Positions 22,736 to 34,410 of a stretch of 64,000 nt of DNA are shown here, one piece after another. The notes beneath the pieces were generated by a model. It saw nothing but the letters and a program-made list of their open reading frames with translations, did no database searches and was not told where the DNA came from. The stretch covers positions 17,929,718 to 17,993,717 of the forward strand of contig JAJHZJ010000014.1 of the NCBI GenBank assembly GCA_023548195.1, written 5' to 3'. Both the position numbers and the translations under genes were made by a program. How positions within the stretch are numbered: the first letter of the stretch is position 1; the number at the start of each line of letters is the position of its first letter. Source of the stretch: Bettongia penicillata ogilbyi. Lineage: Eukaryota; Chordata; Mammalia; Diprotodontia; Potoroidae.

Positions 22736-24690
22736 CATCACACAAACCAACACTGAAAACCATGGGTTGCCTAGCAACTAATCCAGGGTGCCTTGAACCA
22801 TCTTATACTAGTCCACCTTGGTTTCTTGAGGTAAAAAAAAAAAATAACCAACAAGATCTTAATTTTTATACAGATAATTCTCCATGCCTTGCATAATTAT
22901 ATTCAAAATAAGAAAGGGCATATTATCTATGATTATAACAAATGGGAGCCAGTTTCTCTGGTTACTATCTGAAGGAGGTACTTTCATGTCAGTCTTTCCT
23001 GATCTACATTACCTTCCTTTCCTAAATATTCAAGAAAATGTTTTGTTTTGTTTTTCTTCACTATACCCTGTATTTTTTTTTCTCATTTGATCAATTTTAG
23101 GCCTGCACATTTGGCTCTCTACTCGTGAGTACTGTTCCCTTGCTTTGTCTTAGTGGCCCACATTCAATAAGAGGGTACTAAACCGAGTAAGGCTGAGTCC
23201 TTCATAACAGATTGACCCTTTAAGTTCAGGAGGATCTCTCTCACCTCCAGCATTGTTGACAGTGGTTTCATTGTTTGCATAGTGGCAATGGCATTTGTTG
23301 CAAAAGTCATTTATCAAGTCTTAGAAAATTTGTTTGATATTATCTATTTTCTCAAGATCCAATGTATCCATCTATATCTAAATCTGTAGGCATTGTTCAA
23401 CCCTGAGTAGGAACTAAATTAAGTTTTTACTTTTATCTGCCTAGTATTAATGGAGAGATTGGCATTTGCTTCTCCTATTGATATACCCCTTTCAAACATT
23501 TCAGCTAGAGTTTGTATACATTTGTTCTAGTCAATATTCAGTTGGCACCAATGAAACTATTTATTGTCACTGAGGTTTCCCCTCAGACCCTCTGATAGTC
23601 TGGTTACTTTCTCTAAGACACCTTCCATCATTGTAAGCTCACTGTTGCCTGTCTAACCTAAATTTCCCATGCTATTCTCCTGGGGAACATGTTTCATGCC
23701 TACAGAAAATTTCAATTCTTGGTCTGTAATACCTATCACAGGTACTATGGTCTTACTCTTATCTACATATCTAAATATATGAATTAATATTTCTAGTTTT
23801 ATTTGTTACATTCAATATCTCTTTGATAAAACCTGCTTTGTTTAGTATGGCTTCTGGGTTCTTTTGTTTTTCTTTTGAGGGGTGGGCGAGGTGGGGTATT
23901 TCTTTTTCCTCAGAGGGTGGATTTCTATATAGCTCCTAGGTATTTCTACTTACTTTGAATTCTTTGAGGAAATATCCATGTTCATTCAAATGATAGGTAA
24001 TATTACAAAATCTTCCTGAGTCATCTCACCTGCTTATAAATTTGTGATTTTTATCTGTACCTCAAATTCCTGCTCAATAGTCTGAAAATATCTCTATCCT
24101 TACAATCTAGGCTTATGCCTAATATTAGGATAGCTCTCAGCTTTTCCACACCAAACATATGATAATATTATCCAATTTTTCACCTCCCATATTTTTATGA
24201 TATTGCTCTGATTGATATTATCAACAACCCACAAGTATTAATTTGAGAAATAAAAATGTATACTATTACAGAAAAGTTCCTTGCTATTAATATACTGAGC
24301 AGTATTAATACTATATCAAAGTTACAGGCATGAATTCAAATCATGAAAAACAATACCAATAACTGTTTTCACATACAAACATAGAATAATTATCCACATA
24401 CTAGCCATTTAAAACATGCATATGGATATAGTAGGTCAATAAAATTCAACAAGAGACATATCATAAAACGTTATTTTCATGCTAGTATAAAGTAAAGTAG
24501 AAAGCCAAACTAACTAAGATAAACTCTTCATTCCTCTTGGGAAAAAAGAAAAATGTAAATGGAATAATATCAAATGAATGAAATGATTTTAAAAAGTGAC
24601 AAATGTCTATTTTGTAAAAAGCAAGATGATGAAGGTGGTTTAACTTGTGAGGCATATGCTACTTCCTGTCTCTCCCTCACTGCTTCAATT
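22736..24690. other. Possible internal region of the gypsy-type relic; no intact gene
   Basis: No long frame. On the minus strand a 48-codon frame lies at about 23160-23310, and short coding-like stretches lie around 23440-23680, upstream of the RT relic in its own direction where gag and protease would be expected. I recognise no domain. An A-run at 22832-22844 is isolated. Minus-strand frame 24689-24910 is unsupported. Confidence 0.35.
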
Positions 24691-25202
24691 AAACTGGCTT
24701 GCTTGCCCTGTGAGTATTAGTTATTTGGTAGCCGGTAAGAACAGCTGGACCCTTCTCCACAGGAGCTGCTGCCCAAGATGATGACTGTGAAGACTGGGAT
24801 GGAAACAGGGCCAATAGTCTCAAAGGTAGGGGAGCTGCCACTCCCAGGGCTATTGTGCCCATCTGCCTATTAGTGCCAGTTGGGAAGCAGTTGTTGCTGG
24901 TAGTAATCATTAAATATTAACTTATTGAGTGTCAGTGAACTTAAATGGACAGGAATGGGTGAATTTAATTCAGGTGATCATTACGTATATTACTATGTAT
25001 AAGAATGCCTCCGTAGAAATAGAGTAGATCTCATAGTCAATAAAAACAGTGCTGGGGCATAATCTATTAAATGACAGAATGGTATCTGTTTGAATCCAAG
25101 GCAAACAATTCAACATCACAGTAATACAAATCTATGCTCCAATCACTGATGCCAAAGAGGCCAAAGTTGATCAGTTCCATGAAGACCTGCAAAATCTTCT
25201 AG

Positions 25203-25206
<4 letters not shown>

Positions 25207-25236
<30 letters not shown>
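25207..25236. repeat. (CA)n microsatellite inside RTE element
   Basis: Fifteen CA units directly after the LLEI codons of the endonuclease domain. It probably replaces or expands original coding sequence. Confidence 0.9.
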
Positions 25237-25238
<2 letters not shown>

Positions 25239-26514
25239 GTGAACCATAGGCAAGTTTTGCCTTGGATTACAAAATGAAGAAGGGAAGAGACTAATAAGTT
25301 TACTCACTGGTCATAGCAAAAACTCTTTTTCAACAACCCAGAAAGTTTCTCTATACATGAACATCACCAAGTGGCCAATATCAAAATCAGACTGATTATA
25401 TAATTTGCAGCCAAAAGTGGAGAAGCTCTATTCAGTCAGTTAAAACAGGAGCTGGAGCTAACAGTGAATCAGATGATTAGCTTCTTACTGAAAAATTCAG
25501 GCTTAAAATAAAGTAGGGAAAACCATCAGACCATAATATCCCTTGTGACTATGAAGTGGATGTGAGGAATAGATTTAAGGGATTAGATCTGGTATATAAA
25601 ATGCCTGAAGAATTATGGACAGAGGTTCACAATACTGTGTAGAAGACAGCAAGATTCCAGAGAAAGAGAAGAGCAAGAAAACAAAATGGCTGCCTAAGGA
25701 GGCTGTACAAAAAGGAAAGCAAAAGGTAGAAAAAGAAAAAGATATACCCAACTGAATTCAGAATTCCAGAGAATAGCAAGGGCAGATAAGGTTGTCTTTA
25801 ATGAGCAATGCAAGGAATAATTAAATAAAAACTGAATAAAAAAAAGAATGGGAAATAGAAGAGTTCAAGAAAATTAGAGATAGCAAACAAATGTTTCATG
25901 CCAAAATGGGCATGATAAAAGACAAAAATGGTAGGATTCTTAATGCAAGAAGAGATGGCAAGAACATACTGAAGAACTATACAAGAAAGATCTTAATATC
26001 ACTGAAAACTACAATTGTGTGGTTACTAATCTAGCAAACATTTGGAGAATAAATTTAAGAAGACCCTAGGAAGTTTTGTTAACAATAAGACCATAGTGGA
26101 GGTGACACAATTCTAGCTGAGCTATTTAAAATTCTAAATGATGATTCTGTTAAAGTGATATACTCAATATACTATCAAATTTGGAAATTTGGAACAACAT
26201 TCACTGGATTGGAAAAGATCAGTTTGCATCCCAATCCTAAATAGGGGCAATGCCAAAAAATATTCAAATTACCAAACAATTGCACATATTTCACACATCA
26301 GCAAGGTTATACTTAAGATTTTGCAATTCATTCTTCTGAAATATGTGAGCTGAGAATTACCAGAAGAGCAGGCTAGTTTTTGAAGCGACAGAGGAATTAG
26401 AGACTAAATTGTCAACATTCACTGGATCGTGGAGAAAGCAAGGGAATTCCAGAAATAAAACACAAACAAAACATTGATCTCTACTTCTCTGACTACACTA
26501 AAACCTTTTACTTT

Positions 26515-26997
26515 GTGGATCACAACAAAATGGGGCAAATCCTCAGAGATGGGAGTATCAGATCATCTTCCTTCTCTCCATATGCTGACCAAGAAGCAAC
26601 AGTTAGAATCAAACATGTAACGACTAACTGGCTTGAGATTGGAAAAAGAAGAATGACAAGGTTGTACATATCATCATCTTATTCATTTAACTTATGTACA
26701 GTATATATCATGCAAAGTGCCAGCCTGCACAAATCAAAAACCGAAATTAGTGTTGTCAGGAGAAATGCCAACAATCTCAGATATGCAGTCCATGATATCA
26801 CCCTGATGGCAGAAAGGGAAGAGGAATTACAAAATCTCTTAATTATAGTGAAAGAGGAGAGTATAAAAGCTGACTTTATGCTTAACATAAAAAACCAAAA
26901 ACAAAACAAGATCATGCAACTGGTCCCATTACCTTTTGGCCAACAGAAACAAATCAGCGTCAGATTTTATATTCCTGGTCTCAAAGATCACTGCTGA
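26515..26997 (+). pseudogene. RTE reverse transcriptase fragment, catalytic sites lost
   Basis: The longest open piece of the RTE ORF (160 codons), covering the core of RT. The family's FIDYAKAFDCVDHNK motif reads SDYTKTFYFVDHNK just before and across its start, so the catalytic Asp is Tyr. The YADD box reads YAVHD at about 26782, so the Asp pair is broken as well. Downstream words (LMAEREEELQNLL, VKEESIKAD, LNIKN) follow the family pattern. The open frame is a remnant that happens to lack stops; it cannot encode an active polymerase. Confidence 0.85.
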
Positions 26998-27556
26998 TGG
27001 TGATTGCAGTCATGAAATTAAAAGATGTTTGCTTCTTAGAAGGAAAACTATGACAAATCTGGAAAGCATCCTAAAAAGCAGAGATATAGCCTTACCAACA
27101 AAGATCCCTATAGCCAAAGCTACAGCTGTTTTACTCGCAATGTATGGCTGGATTATAAGAAAAGCTGAGCTCCACAAAATGAATGCTTTGGAATTGTCGT
27201 GTTGGAGAAGACTTTTGAGAGTCCCTTGGACAGCAAGGAGATTAAATCAGTCAATACTTTAATAAATTAATTCAGGATATTCTTTGGAAGGTCAAATACT
27301 GAAGCTGAAGCTTAAATATTTTGGCCACATAATGAGAAGATGGGATTTATTGAAAAGAACCTTAAGCTGGGAAAGACTGAAAGCAAAAGGAGAAGGGAAG
27401 GGCAGAGGATGAAATGGAGAGATAGTGTCATGGGAAGCAATGAACTAGCTTGGACAGACTTTAGGAGACGCTGGAGGACAATAAAGGACAATAAAGCCTG
27501 GCATGCTATCTGATCCATGGGGTCTTACACAACTAAAAAACTGAACAAGAACAGCA

Positions 27557-29583
27557 CAGAAAACATTGAAACTTTCAGAATGTGAAGTCAGTTAAAAAGT
27601 TAAAAACCATCCGCCTAATAAAAATGTTTTAAGATTTAAGTATAGCACCAAGGGCTATTCAAACTGCAATCACAGAAGTACCAGATTTCAGAAAAATACA
27701 GTGAGAAAAACTGAGGCTAACTCGAGCGTGATCTTAGAATCACAAGTAAAATTTTTAAAATTTTTAAAATTAAAATGTAAAAACAATGTTTAAAAAATCT
27801 GCCAGAAAATATATTATATGATATTACTCTTGTGGACAAGCTCCTATATGTAACAATTTGACCATATAAAAGAATCTGGGTAGCCTATGCATTAACTGGG
27901 ATTTATAGATAGATCAAGAAGCACACACCTTTGTGGGAAGCAAGACAATGCCTGTGGTTAGGTAATCATTCTCTTGCTCTCCATTCATTCAATCAAGGGA
28001 TTTGGAATTGTACCTATCTATCTCACATTAGATGTTTACAGTCTAGAGGTATATTTCATTTCCTGGGGTTCAGGATAAAAGTTACTTTTTCTGGTAACTT
28101 TGTACGGGGAGGAGAATAGTTCTGCTCCAGGCCTGGGGTAATAGTTTAATTTTTACCAGTTTCACTACCTTTTCACCATGACAAGTACAGATGGGAAGCA
28201 AACATATTAATCAAAGCAAGCAAGTAAAATAGTAATTGGGGAAGCTATCCAGATGATTTAAATAATAGAATACATATAAGTAAAGGAACTGTTACCCAGA
28301 AATGAAATAAGCTCTCATCTCAGAGAAAGACTGAGAAAGTCCAGGAAATGTTGAGGTGCCAGTCAACCCCTCCTTACATGCCTATGGCTCTGGAGACCTC
28401 CTATCCACTATTCAAATAATGGCTGATTTCTCTCTGATATCTCTCCCTTTTTCCCTTCAGTTCTCCTCTCTGGTCTTTTAGCAGTCAAGTCTTACAATTT
28501 CCTAAACATACACAGTATCACAATGTTTCAGAGAACTATCAACTCCACCTGTGTTGGTATCATAACAGTACTACTTTCCCACCTCAAAAATGGATCTCAA
28601 GAAATGTGACTTTGGAGAGCTCCACCACTAGAAGAACAGAAGTGTATGAGGTGGAAATCCAGCAAGAGTCCTGGAATGTCCCCACTACGTGAGTTGAATA
28701 TGTTATGTGCACAAGGAACAATCCACCAGATCCAATTCACCAAGTCTTGCTCTTTTAGGAAATGACCTAGGAAGATATAATCCATGGCAATGAAATGAAA
28801 ATTGTAGGCTTCATTCCCTACCCAAAGTCTCAAGAAAAATGCCAAGGTAGATGGAAAACTTTCTAAAAGTTTTTTTTATGGTTTTGAAGGAAAGATGAAG
28901 AGAAAATGAACTTTGGAAAAGCAGATTTCATAAGCTTAGGGAAATGGACCTTCCTGGACCTAAATTTGTGATTGTACAGAGACTTGGGGAAGACATGATT
29001 CTTGATAGACTGATTCTGACATCTAAGCTTGCCTCCCTCTCTTATGGAAAAAAAAAGTTTATGGTTAGAAAATATCAAAACAGGGCAAACATTAAGAAGG
29101 AACTCAAGATTCAAGCATTAAAGAAAATATAGAATCTACTAAGAGATAAAATGTAAGACCACAGCACAAGATCTGAATTGATTCCGTACTAGATTATATA
29201 CAGTTTCAGTCCCAGGGATTAAGAGCTCTAGGTTGTTAAATACCAGCTCAAGGGACAGGACAGACTTTTTCCTCCAGGCAAAACCCTTTCACCCCACCTT
29301 TTGTTTAGCTGAGTGAGTAAGCTAGCTATTTTTTTTTTCTGTTGGTTTCAATTTAGATCTCATTTATTTATTGAAAAATCCTCCTGTATGGTAGAAATGT
29401 TAAACTATGTATATTTCATTTAATCCTTACAAATATTAAAGAGGATAAGGAAGAAAACATTCCTCGTTCTTAAGACTTGAAAGGTTTGATCAGTGGGAGT
29501 CAACCTAGGGGTTTTGAGCTGTTGGTACAAAGTACAGAAGAAGCATAATGATATACAGATCTGACATGAATTTAGGACCTGGT
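27557..29583. other. No gene; unidentified repeats
   Basis: Between the RTE LINE and the SINE. 27830-28500 has an LTR-like look (moderate GC, CT-rich blocks) but no clear ends. 28590-28775 is one copy of an unknown repeat also found at 31137-31327. Open frames here are short and unsupported. Confidence 0.4.
28590..28775 (+). repeat. Unknown repeat shared with 31137-31327, copy 1
   Basis: Shares GAAATCCAGCAAGAGT, AGATCCAATTCACCAA and GAAATGACCTA with the second copy, in the same order and orientation, about 80% alike. Copy 2 lies just upstream of the gypsy-type RT relic, so this may be a part of the same retrotransposon family. Confidence 0.65.
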
Positions 29584-29597
29584 AGAAATAAATCACA

Positions 29598-29827
29598 GGA
29601 AGCAACTAGATGGCTCAGTGAATAGAGTGCTGAGCCTGCAGTCAGTTCAAATGTGACCTCAGACACTTACTAGCTATGTGACCTTGGGCAAGTCACTTAA
29701 CCTCTGCTTCCTTTGATCCACTGGAGTAGGAAATGGCAAACCCCTCCAGTGTCTTTGCTAAGAAAACTCTATGTACAATATAGTAGGGTCCATGAAGTCA
29801 TGGAGAGTAGGACATGAGTAACAACAA
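29598..29827 (+). mobile_element. Marsupial core SINE with RTE-type tail
   Basis: The head GATGGCTCAGTGAATAGAGT and the CORE-like block ACTAGCTATGTGACC-TTGGGCAAG are followed by the tail GGAAATGGCAAAC...CCAGTGTCTTTGC and a GACATGAGTAACAACAA end. A perfect 14-bp target-site duplication, AGAAATAAATCACA, sits at 29584-29597 and 29828-29841. The 3' tail resembles the end of the RTE element at 27.5 kb, consistent with mobilisation by RTE enzymes. Confidence 0.92.
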
Positions 29828-29841
29828 AGAAATAAATCACA

Positions 29842-31136
29842 AGGTGATGACAGTCACAGGCTATGAGGAGGAAATGCAATGGTGAACTTTCTTTTACTCT
29901 CACTTTTAATGCAATGGGTTTAAAAGGAAAAAAACTCCCCCTAATGGAGAAAGGAGCTGAAAGAAAGCCATTTCTCCACAAAAAGGGGAGAAGTCCCTGC
30001 CCTCCATCAGAGTACTTGTGCCTTATCTTGACTTGCTCATCAATACCACCTGCTGGTAGCTAGCTACCTACATCTGGGAGCCTGAGCTTTTCTTTCCAGG
30101 TTTGACTCATACAAAGGTGAATGACAGCAACCATGTACACTTCTTTTTGCCAAAACTTCTTCCATTTCCTTTCTTTTTCTTTGACTGCATAAGATAACAT
30201 AATGAGACTAAGATTATTGCTAATAATTGCTATAAATATAAAAAGTGCCATAGTCTTGTAAAGAATTCATAGAGCAGGCTTTTAAAAATTGGAAGAGTAC
30301 ACACAAATAAGAAAATGTCCCCTTTGCAAATTCCCAACTCCAACTACATCAGGAATATTTTTAATGTATATTCCACGGAAGATAAAAGCAAGGGAGCTTA
30401 TTTGATGGTCATATTTGCATGGCCAAAACTAACAGAAAATTTGGAAACATTTGAACCCATGAGCATGTCTTTTGACAAAAGAGCAAGATTATAGAGATAT
30501 TTATAGAGATTATAAATTGACTGATACACAGATGTGACCATCAGAAGGCAATTAAAAAGGCAGCATTATTATTTATTATAGCTCCGGAGATGGTCAAGTG
30601 CAATGCAGACAAAGAAGATGATTACCCCAGACTCCCAAAATAGTAAACAGGACCTCATCAGTTGGATATAGGTACATCTCATATGGACTGATAGTATCCT
30701 GCACAGAGGTAATGATGAATGTTAAGAATATAGAATACAATATTGTCCTGTATAGCAAACCTCAAGCTACCATCACTTTCCAATCCTGCCATAGGAGACA
30801 TTTGAGAAAAATATATTTACAATCTCTGTAAATATTGACTGAGTGACAAATTCTACCCGTATCTGGGATATATAAAATTAAGTTTTAAGTTTCCTAAAGA
30901 AGTAACTTGAGTCAGTAAGAGAGTAGAGCCCACAGCTATGACATTTCCAACCATCTCAGGAATGTCAATATCCATTGGAACTAACTCCTGAACATTAAAA
31001 ATATAAGCAGGATACTGAAAACAACAAGCTAGGCCCAACCTGTGCATAATGACTATTCATGCAGTCTATGCAGAAGTCCAAAGAGAGAAAGACAAACAAC
31101 AGAAGTGAACATCATTAGAGTACCACTTTTTCACTT
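29842..31136. other. No gene recognised
   Basis: AT-rich with short frames only. The 64-codon minus-strand frame at 30853-31047 is hydrophobic in part but has no recognisable domain. The position before the gypsy-type RT suggests decayed retrotransposon internal sequence, not shown. Confidence 0.4.
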
Positions 31137-31327
31137 CAGAAATGGATCCTAAGAAATTTGACTTTGGAGTTCTCCATTGCAAGAAGGATATGTGTTTGAG
31201 GCAGAAATCCAGCAAGAGTACTAGTGCATCCTCACTACATGAATTGAATATCTCATGTGTTCAAGGAACAAATCACAAGATCCAATTCACCAACTCTTGT
31301 TCTTTTCAGAAATGACCTAAGAAGATT
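31137..31327 (+). repeat. Unknown repeat shared with 28590-28775, copy 2
   Basis: See copy 1. It starts with TTCAGAAATGGATCCTAAGA and ends in GAAATGACCTAAGAAGAT, about 2.55 kb from the first copy, and directly precedes the RT relic. Confidence 0.65.
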
Positions 31328-31459
31328 CCTTTTTCTGTGACAGAAGATATCAGAAACCTCCATAATAGTCAATGGCATCATCACGAAGTCCAATAACCTA
31401 TATGTATGATCTAGAGTGGTCAGAAGAAGACTGGAAAGATCCAAATACATGTAGACTAT

Positions 31460-31934
31460 TTGACATTGAGCAAAAGAGTCAAAATGGACCAGAATACCAT
31501 GCCAAGAGTTCAAGATGTCCTGCACTATCTGCTAGATACTTAGTGATTCCCAGTGTTAGACTTATACATATGGGAGAGGAAGACAAGAAGAAACCTTCTT
31601 TCACCTGCTCTGCTGGGTTTTTACCACTTTGTGTTTATACTCCAAGGCATCTTGAGAGGTACCTCCTATCTTCTAATGACTGATTAAGAGAGTAGTTGAA
31701 TATACAAACTACTTAAAAATAGGATGTACACTGATGACTTTATTTTCTTGGGGAAGATGCTAGAAGAACATGAGGAGAGACAAATGGATCAGCTAAAAGG
31801 AAAATTTTCAGTAGCTATCAACTGACAAATATCACTTCACACAGTATCATAGCAAGGCATAAGTACTGAATGCAGAGACAGAAGTACAGAAAATGTGGCC
31901 ACATCCACAGAGCATTCAAGGTCTAAGGATATGT
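31460..31934 (+). mobile_element. Ty3/gypsy-type reverse transcriptase relic, N-terminal part
   Basis: Plus-strand landmarks in order: an LSARY word, then MGEEDKKK followed by SFTC (about 31570-31605), a QGIL word after a frameshift, MYTDDFIFLGKMLEEHEER (about 31708-31760) holding the YxDD box, and a later HxxSTE-like phrase. This is the usual RT motif 2-6 order of gypsy-type elements. Frameshifts and stops are plentiful. The RT is cut at about 31934 by a minus-strand L1 and continues at 33271. Confidence 0.7.
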
Positions 31935-33270
31935 TTTTTGTTTTTTTAATTTATTTTTTCAGTTTATTATCATTTTTTTTAATGTTCTACAATCAATTCC
32001 TTAAAATTAAGATTTAATTCCCCCCCACACCTTCCCCCCACATCCCCCCCTCCCCATGACAGCATACAATTCTGTATAGGTTCTACATATACTTCCCTAT
32101 TGAGTACGTTTTCACCATAGTCATGCTATGTAGTCGAACTAAAATAAATGGAAGAAATCATATAACAAATCAAAACATAATACACTGAAACCCACCCACC
32201 CACAAACATGATCTGCTACATTCTGCGAATGACTTCATTATTTCTTTCTCTGAGTGTGGAAGGCATTTTGCCTTACAAAACCACCATTGGGATTTTTTTT
32301 TTTTAGTAAGTTCTTGCATTATTACAAAAGTCTCCCAGAAAAAACTCTCGCACACTGTGGTCGTTGCTGTGCACAAAGTTCTCCTGGTTCTGCTCCTTTC
32401 ACTCAGCATCAGATCATATAAGTCCTTCCAGGCCTCCCTGAAGTCTTCTTGTTCATCATTTCTTATGGTACAATAGTATTCCATTACATTCATATACCAT
32501 AATTTATTCAGCCATTCCCCAATTGATGGGCATCCCCTTGATTTCCAGTTTTGGGCAACTACAAAGAGTGCTGCTATAAATATTTTTGTACATGTGGGAC
32601 CCTTTCCCATTTTTATGATCTCTTGGGGATACAGTCCTACTAGCGATATTGTTGGGTCAAAGGGTATGCACATTTTTGTAGCCCTTTGGGCATAGTTCCA
32701 AACCGTTCTCCAGAATGGTTGGATGAGCTCACAGCTCCACCAACAATGAATTAGTGTTCCAACTCTCCCACATCCTCTCCAGCATTTATCATTTTCTTGT
32801 TCTGTCATATTTGCCAATCTTCTAGGTGTGATGTGGTACCTCAGAGTTGTTTTGATTTGCATCTCTCTAATCAGTAGTGATTTAGAGCACTTTTTCATAT
32901 GATTATAGATATCTTTAATTTCTTCCTCTGAAAATTTCCAATTTATATCCTTTGATCATTTATCAATTGGGGAATGACTTGTATAGTTATACATTTGAGT
33001 CAGTCCTCTATATATTCTAGAAATGAGGCCTTTATCCCTGAGCTTAGCCGGAAATTTTTTTTTCCCAATTTACTACATCCCTTCGAATTTTGGTTGCATT
33101 AGGTTTAGTTGTGCAAAAACTTTACAGTTTAATGTAATCACAATTTCTTTATCTCGTCTAATTGCTACAGCTAGCATTTTTCGTACCACGTTGAATAATA
33201 GTGGTGATAATGGACATCCTTGTTTCACCCCTGATCTTTGGTTTTGTTTTTTAAGGATTTGGTAGTTATC
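31935..33270 (-). mobile_element. L1 3' half with internal deletion, inserted in gypsy-type RT
   Basis: From a T-rich A-tail (31935-31990) and a C-rich (G-rich on its strand) 3'UTR through the ORF2 C-terminus to an RT-domain scrap at 33140-33265 (LAVAIRRDKE words on the minus strand). The RT scrap is joined almost directly to a region that normally lies hundreds of bases downstream, near 33110-33140, so part of ORF2 is missing. Its ORF2 C-terminus is roughly 95% identical to that of the L1 at 46.3 kb, so both are fairly young. Confidence 0.85.
32170..32898 (-). pseudogene. L1 ORF2 C-terminal fragment
   Basis: A 242-codon open piece of the ORF2 C-terminal region: REMQIKTTLRYHITP, CWRGCGRVGTLIHCWWSCEL (Cys-His rich segment that in L1 helps bind RNA), GLYPQEIIKMGKGPTCTKIF and MNVMEYYCTIRNDEQEDF. 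No endonuclease or RT catalytic region is included. The last 50 or so codons run into the 3'UTR through a frameshift relative to the copy at 46370-47149. Confidence 0.9.
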
Positions 33271-33475
33271 ACTAATTCTTTAAGAACCTACATCTATTGC
33301 TATACCACTGAATGATCTCACTTGCAATTATATGACTGATGAGCAATGAATAAAACACATTAATTCATTTGGAGATTGATGGATGGACCAGTGCAAAAAA
33401 ACAGTATTCAAAGACTTGATCACCTGTCTCATCCATGCACCAGTTGTGGCCTATGGCTATGACCTAAAAATCCAC
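33271..33475 (+). mobile_element. Gypsy-type RT/RNase H junction relic (continuation)
   Basis: After the L1, the plus strand reads a CYTTE-SHL phrase (family YYRRF..YS..A), then WMDQCKK and FKDLITCLIHAPVVAYGYD (about 33383-33465). This matches the thumb-to-RNase H connection (W..C..AF..L...L...PVLA..D) of gypsy-type pol. Stops are present. Together with 31460-31934 it is one dead element split by L1. Confidence 0.7.
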
Positions 33476-34059
33476 TAAGATTTTTACCTTTATTTATTCA
33501 TTTACTTAAGTATTTTCTAAAATTCTACCTTAGAGAGCTTGAAAGCAGTCCTTTACCAAAACAGGGACATTTAGCAGAAATCAGTTGCATTTTTAGCAGA
33601 GTATTTAGAGATAATGAGATTCACTGTCTTATTCACAAGTTGGAGTCTTCGGCTTTGAAATGGACTTCTGCTAAAAAGTTCAAAGAATTTTTATGGAGCC
33701 AAATTGTAAGTATGGACTGCAGCAATTCACTAACATATTTGGGGTCTATGCCCCAAAGAGATTCGAGAAAAAGGAGAAGGAACTACATGAACAAAAATAT
33801 TTACAGCAGCAGCTCTTTTTGTCACAGCAAAGAACTGAAAACAAAAGAGGTACCTCTCATTTCAGGAATAGCTGAACAAATTATGGTATATGAATATAAC
33901 TAGAATGTTATTGAAGCAGGAGAAATAATAACTTGATTGGGGAAAACAACTACCTTTACTTCAGTATATTAGGTTTTGTTTGTGCAATCGTATTCATAGA
34001 AGGGGATCAAAGGCTTCATCAAATTACCAAAAGTATTTACACACAAACGATTAAGAATG
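33476..34059 (+). other. Mostly unidentified; L1 ORF2 scrap at about 33775-33915
   Basis: 33775-33915 resembles the L1 ORF2 C-terminus: ATATTTACAGCAGC, CTGAACAAATTATGGTATAT and GAATGTTATTG correspond to the KIFIAA, LNKLWYMN and EYYC codons of the L1 at 46.9 kb. The remainder has no identity I can support. Confidence 0.5.
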
Positions 34060-34245
34060 CCTGAGGTAGAGCTAGAAAGGACCTCAGAAGCCATCCAGTT
34101 TTACACTCTCATTTTAAGAGGATGAATCTGGGTCTTGGAGTAGTTAAGAGAAATTGCCCAAGGTGGCAGCACTGGAATCCTCCATTCTAGTCCTGTGGCT
34201 CCTAACTGAGCACTCATCCCACTATGTAACATTCATTCAACTGAA
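34060..34245 (-). mobile_element. MIR-type SINE fragment
   Basis: The order GAGCTAGAAAGGACCTCAGA, CATTTTAAGAGGATGAA, TTGCCCAAGGTGGCAG follows the reverse complement of a MIR/core SINE (GGGACCTCAGAG...CATTTTACAGATGAG...TTGCCCAAGGTCACA). Old and diverged. Confidence 0.7.
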
Positions 34246-34254
34246 TGAACTCAA

Positions 34255-34410
34255 TTCAACAAACACTTATTAGGCATTTACGTATGTAAGAGGTAGTAGT
34301 AGACTCTGGGGGGAAAAAAGACAAAGATGAAACTGTCCCTGCCTTCAGGAAGCTTACCTTCTACAGAGGGATACAGCACAAACACAAATTAACAGAGTAC
34401 AAGATAAACT
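34255..34410 (-). mobile_element. LINE-2 3'-end fragment (antisense)
   Basis: CAACAAACACTTATTAGGCA...CTGTCCCTGCCTTCAGGAAG...CTTACCTTCTACA follows the reverse complement of the L2 3' end in order. Confidence 0.7.

Larger units (their letters stand above)
24905..27556 (+). mobile_element. RTE-clade LINE (BovB-like), decayed
   Basis: The sequence from GAGTGTCAGTGAACTTAAATGG (24928, first 20 bases decisive) follows the BovB/RTE ORF in order: endonuclease with QIYAPITDAKEAKVDQF (about 25118), the linker, RT (about 26400-26900), then the C-terminal MYGW...WRRLLRVPWTARR segment (27140-27245). It ends in a GATCCATGGGGTC...CTGAAC tail. That tail type is shared with the SINEs at 29.6 and 40.3 kb. Many stops and frameshifts are present. 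Its 5' start may lie further left. RTE/BovB elements are known in marsupials and are associated with horizontal transfer. Confidence 0.88.

Noticed and set aside
31372..31683. 103-codon plus frame as a possible host gene
   Set aside because: Its C-terminal half is the gypsy-type RT motif region (MGEEDKKK..), so it is retrotransposon relic.
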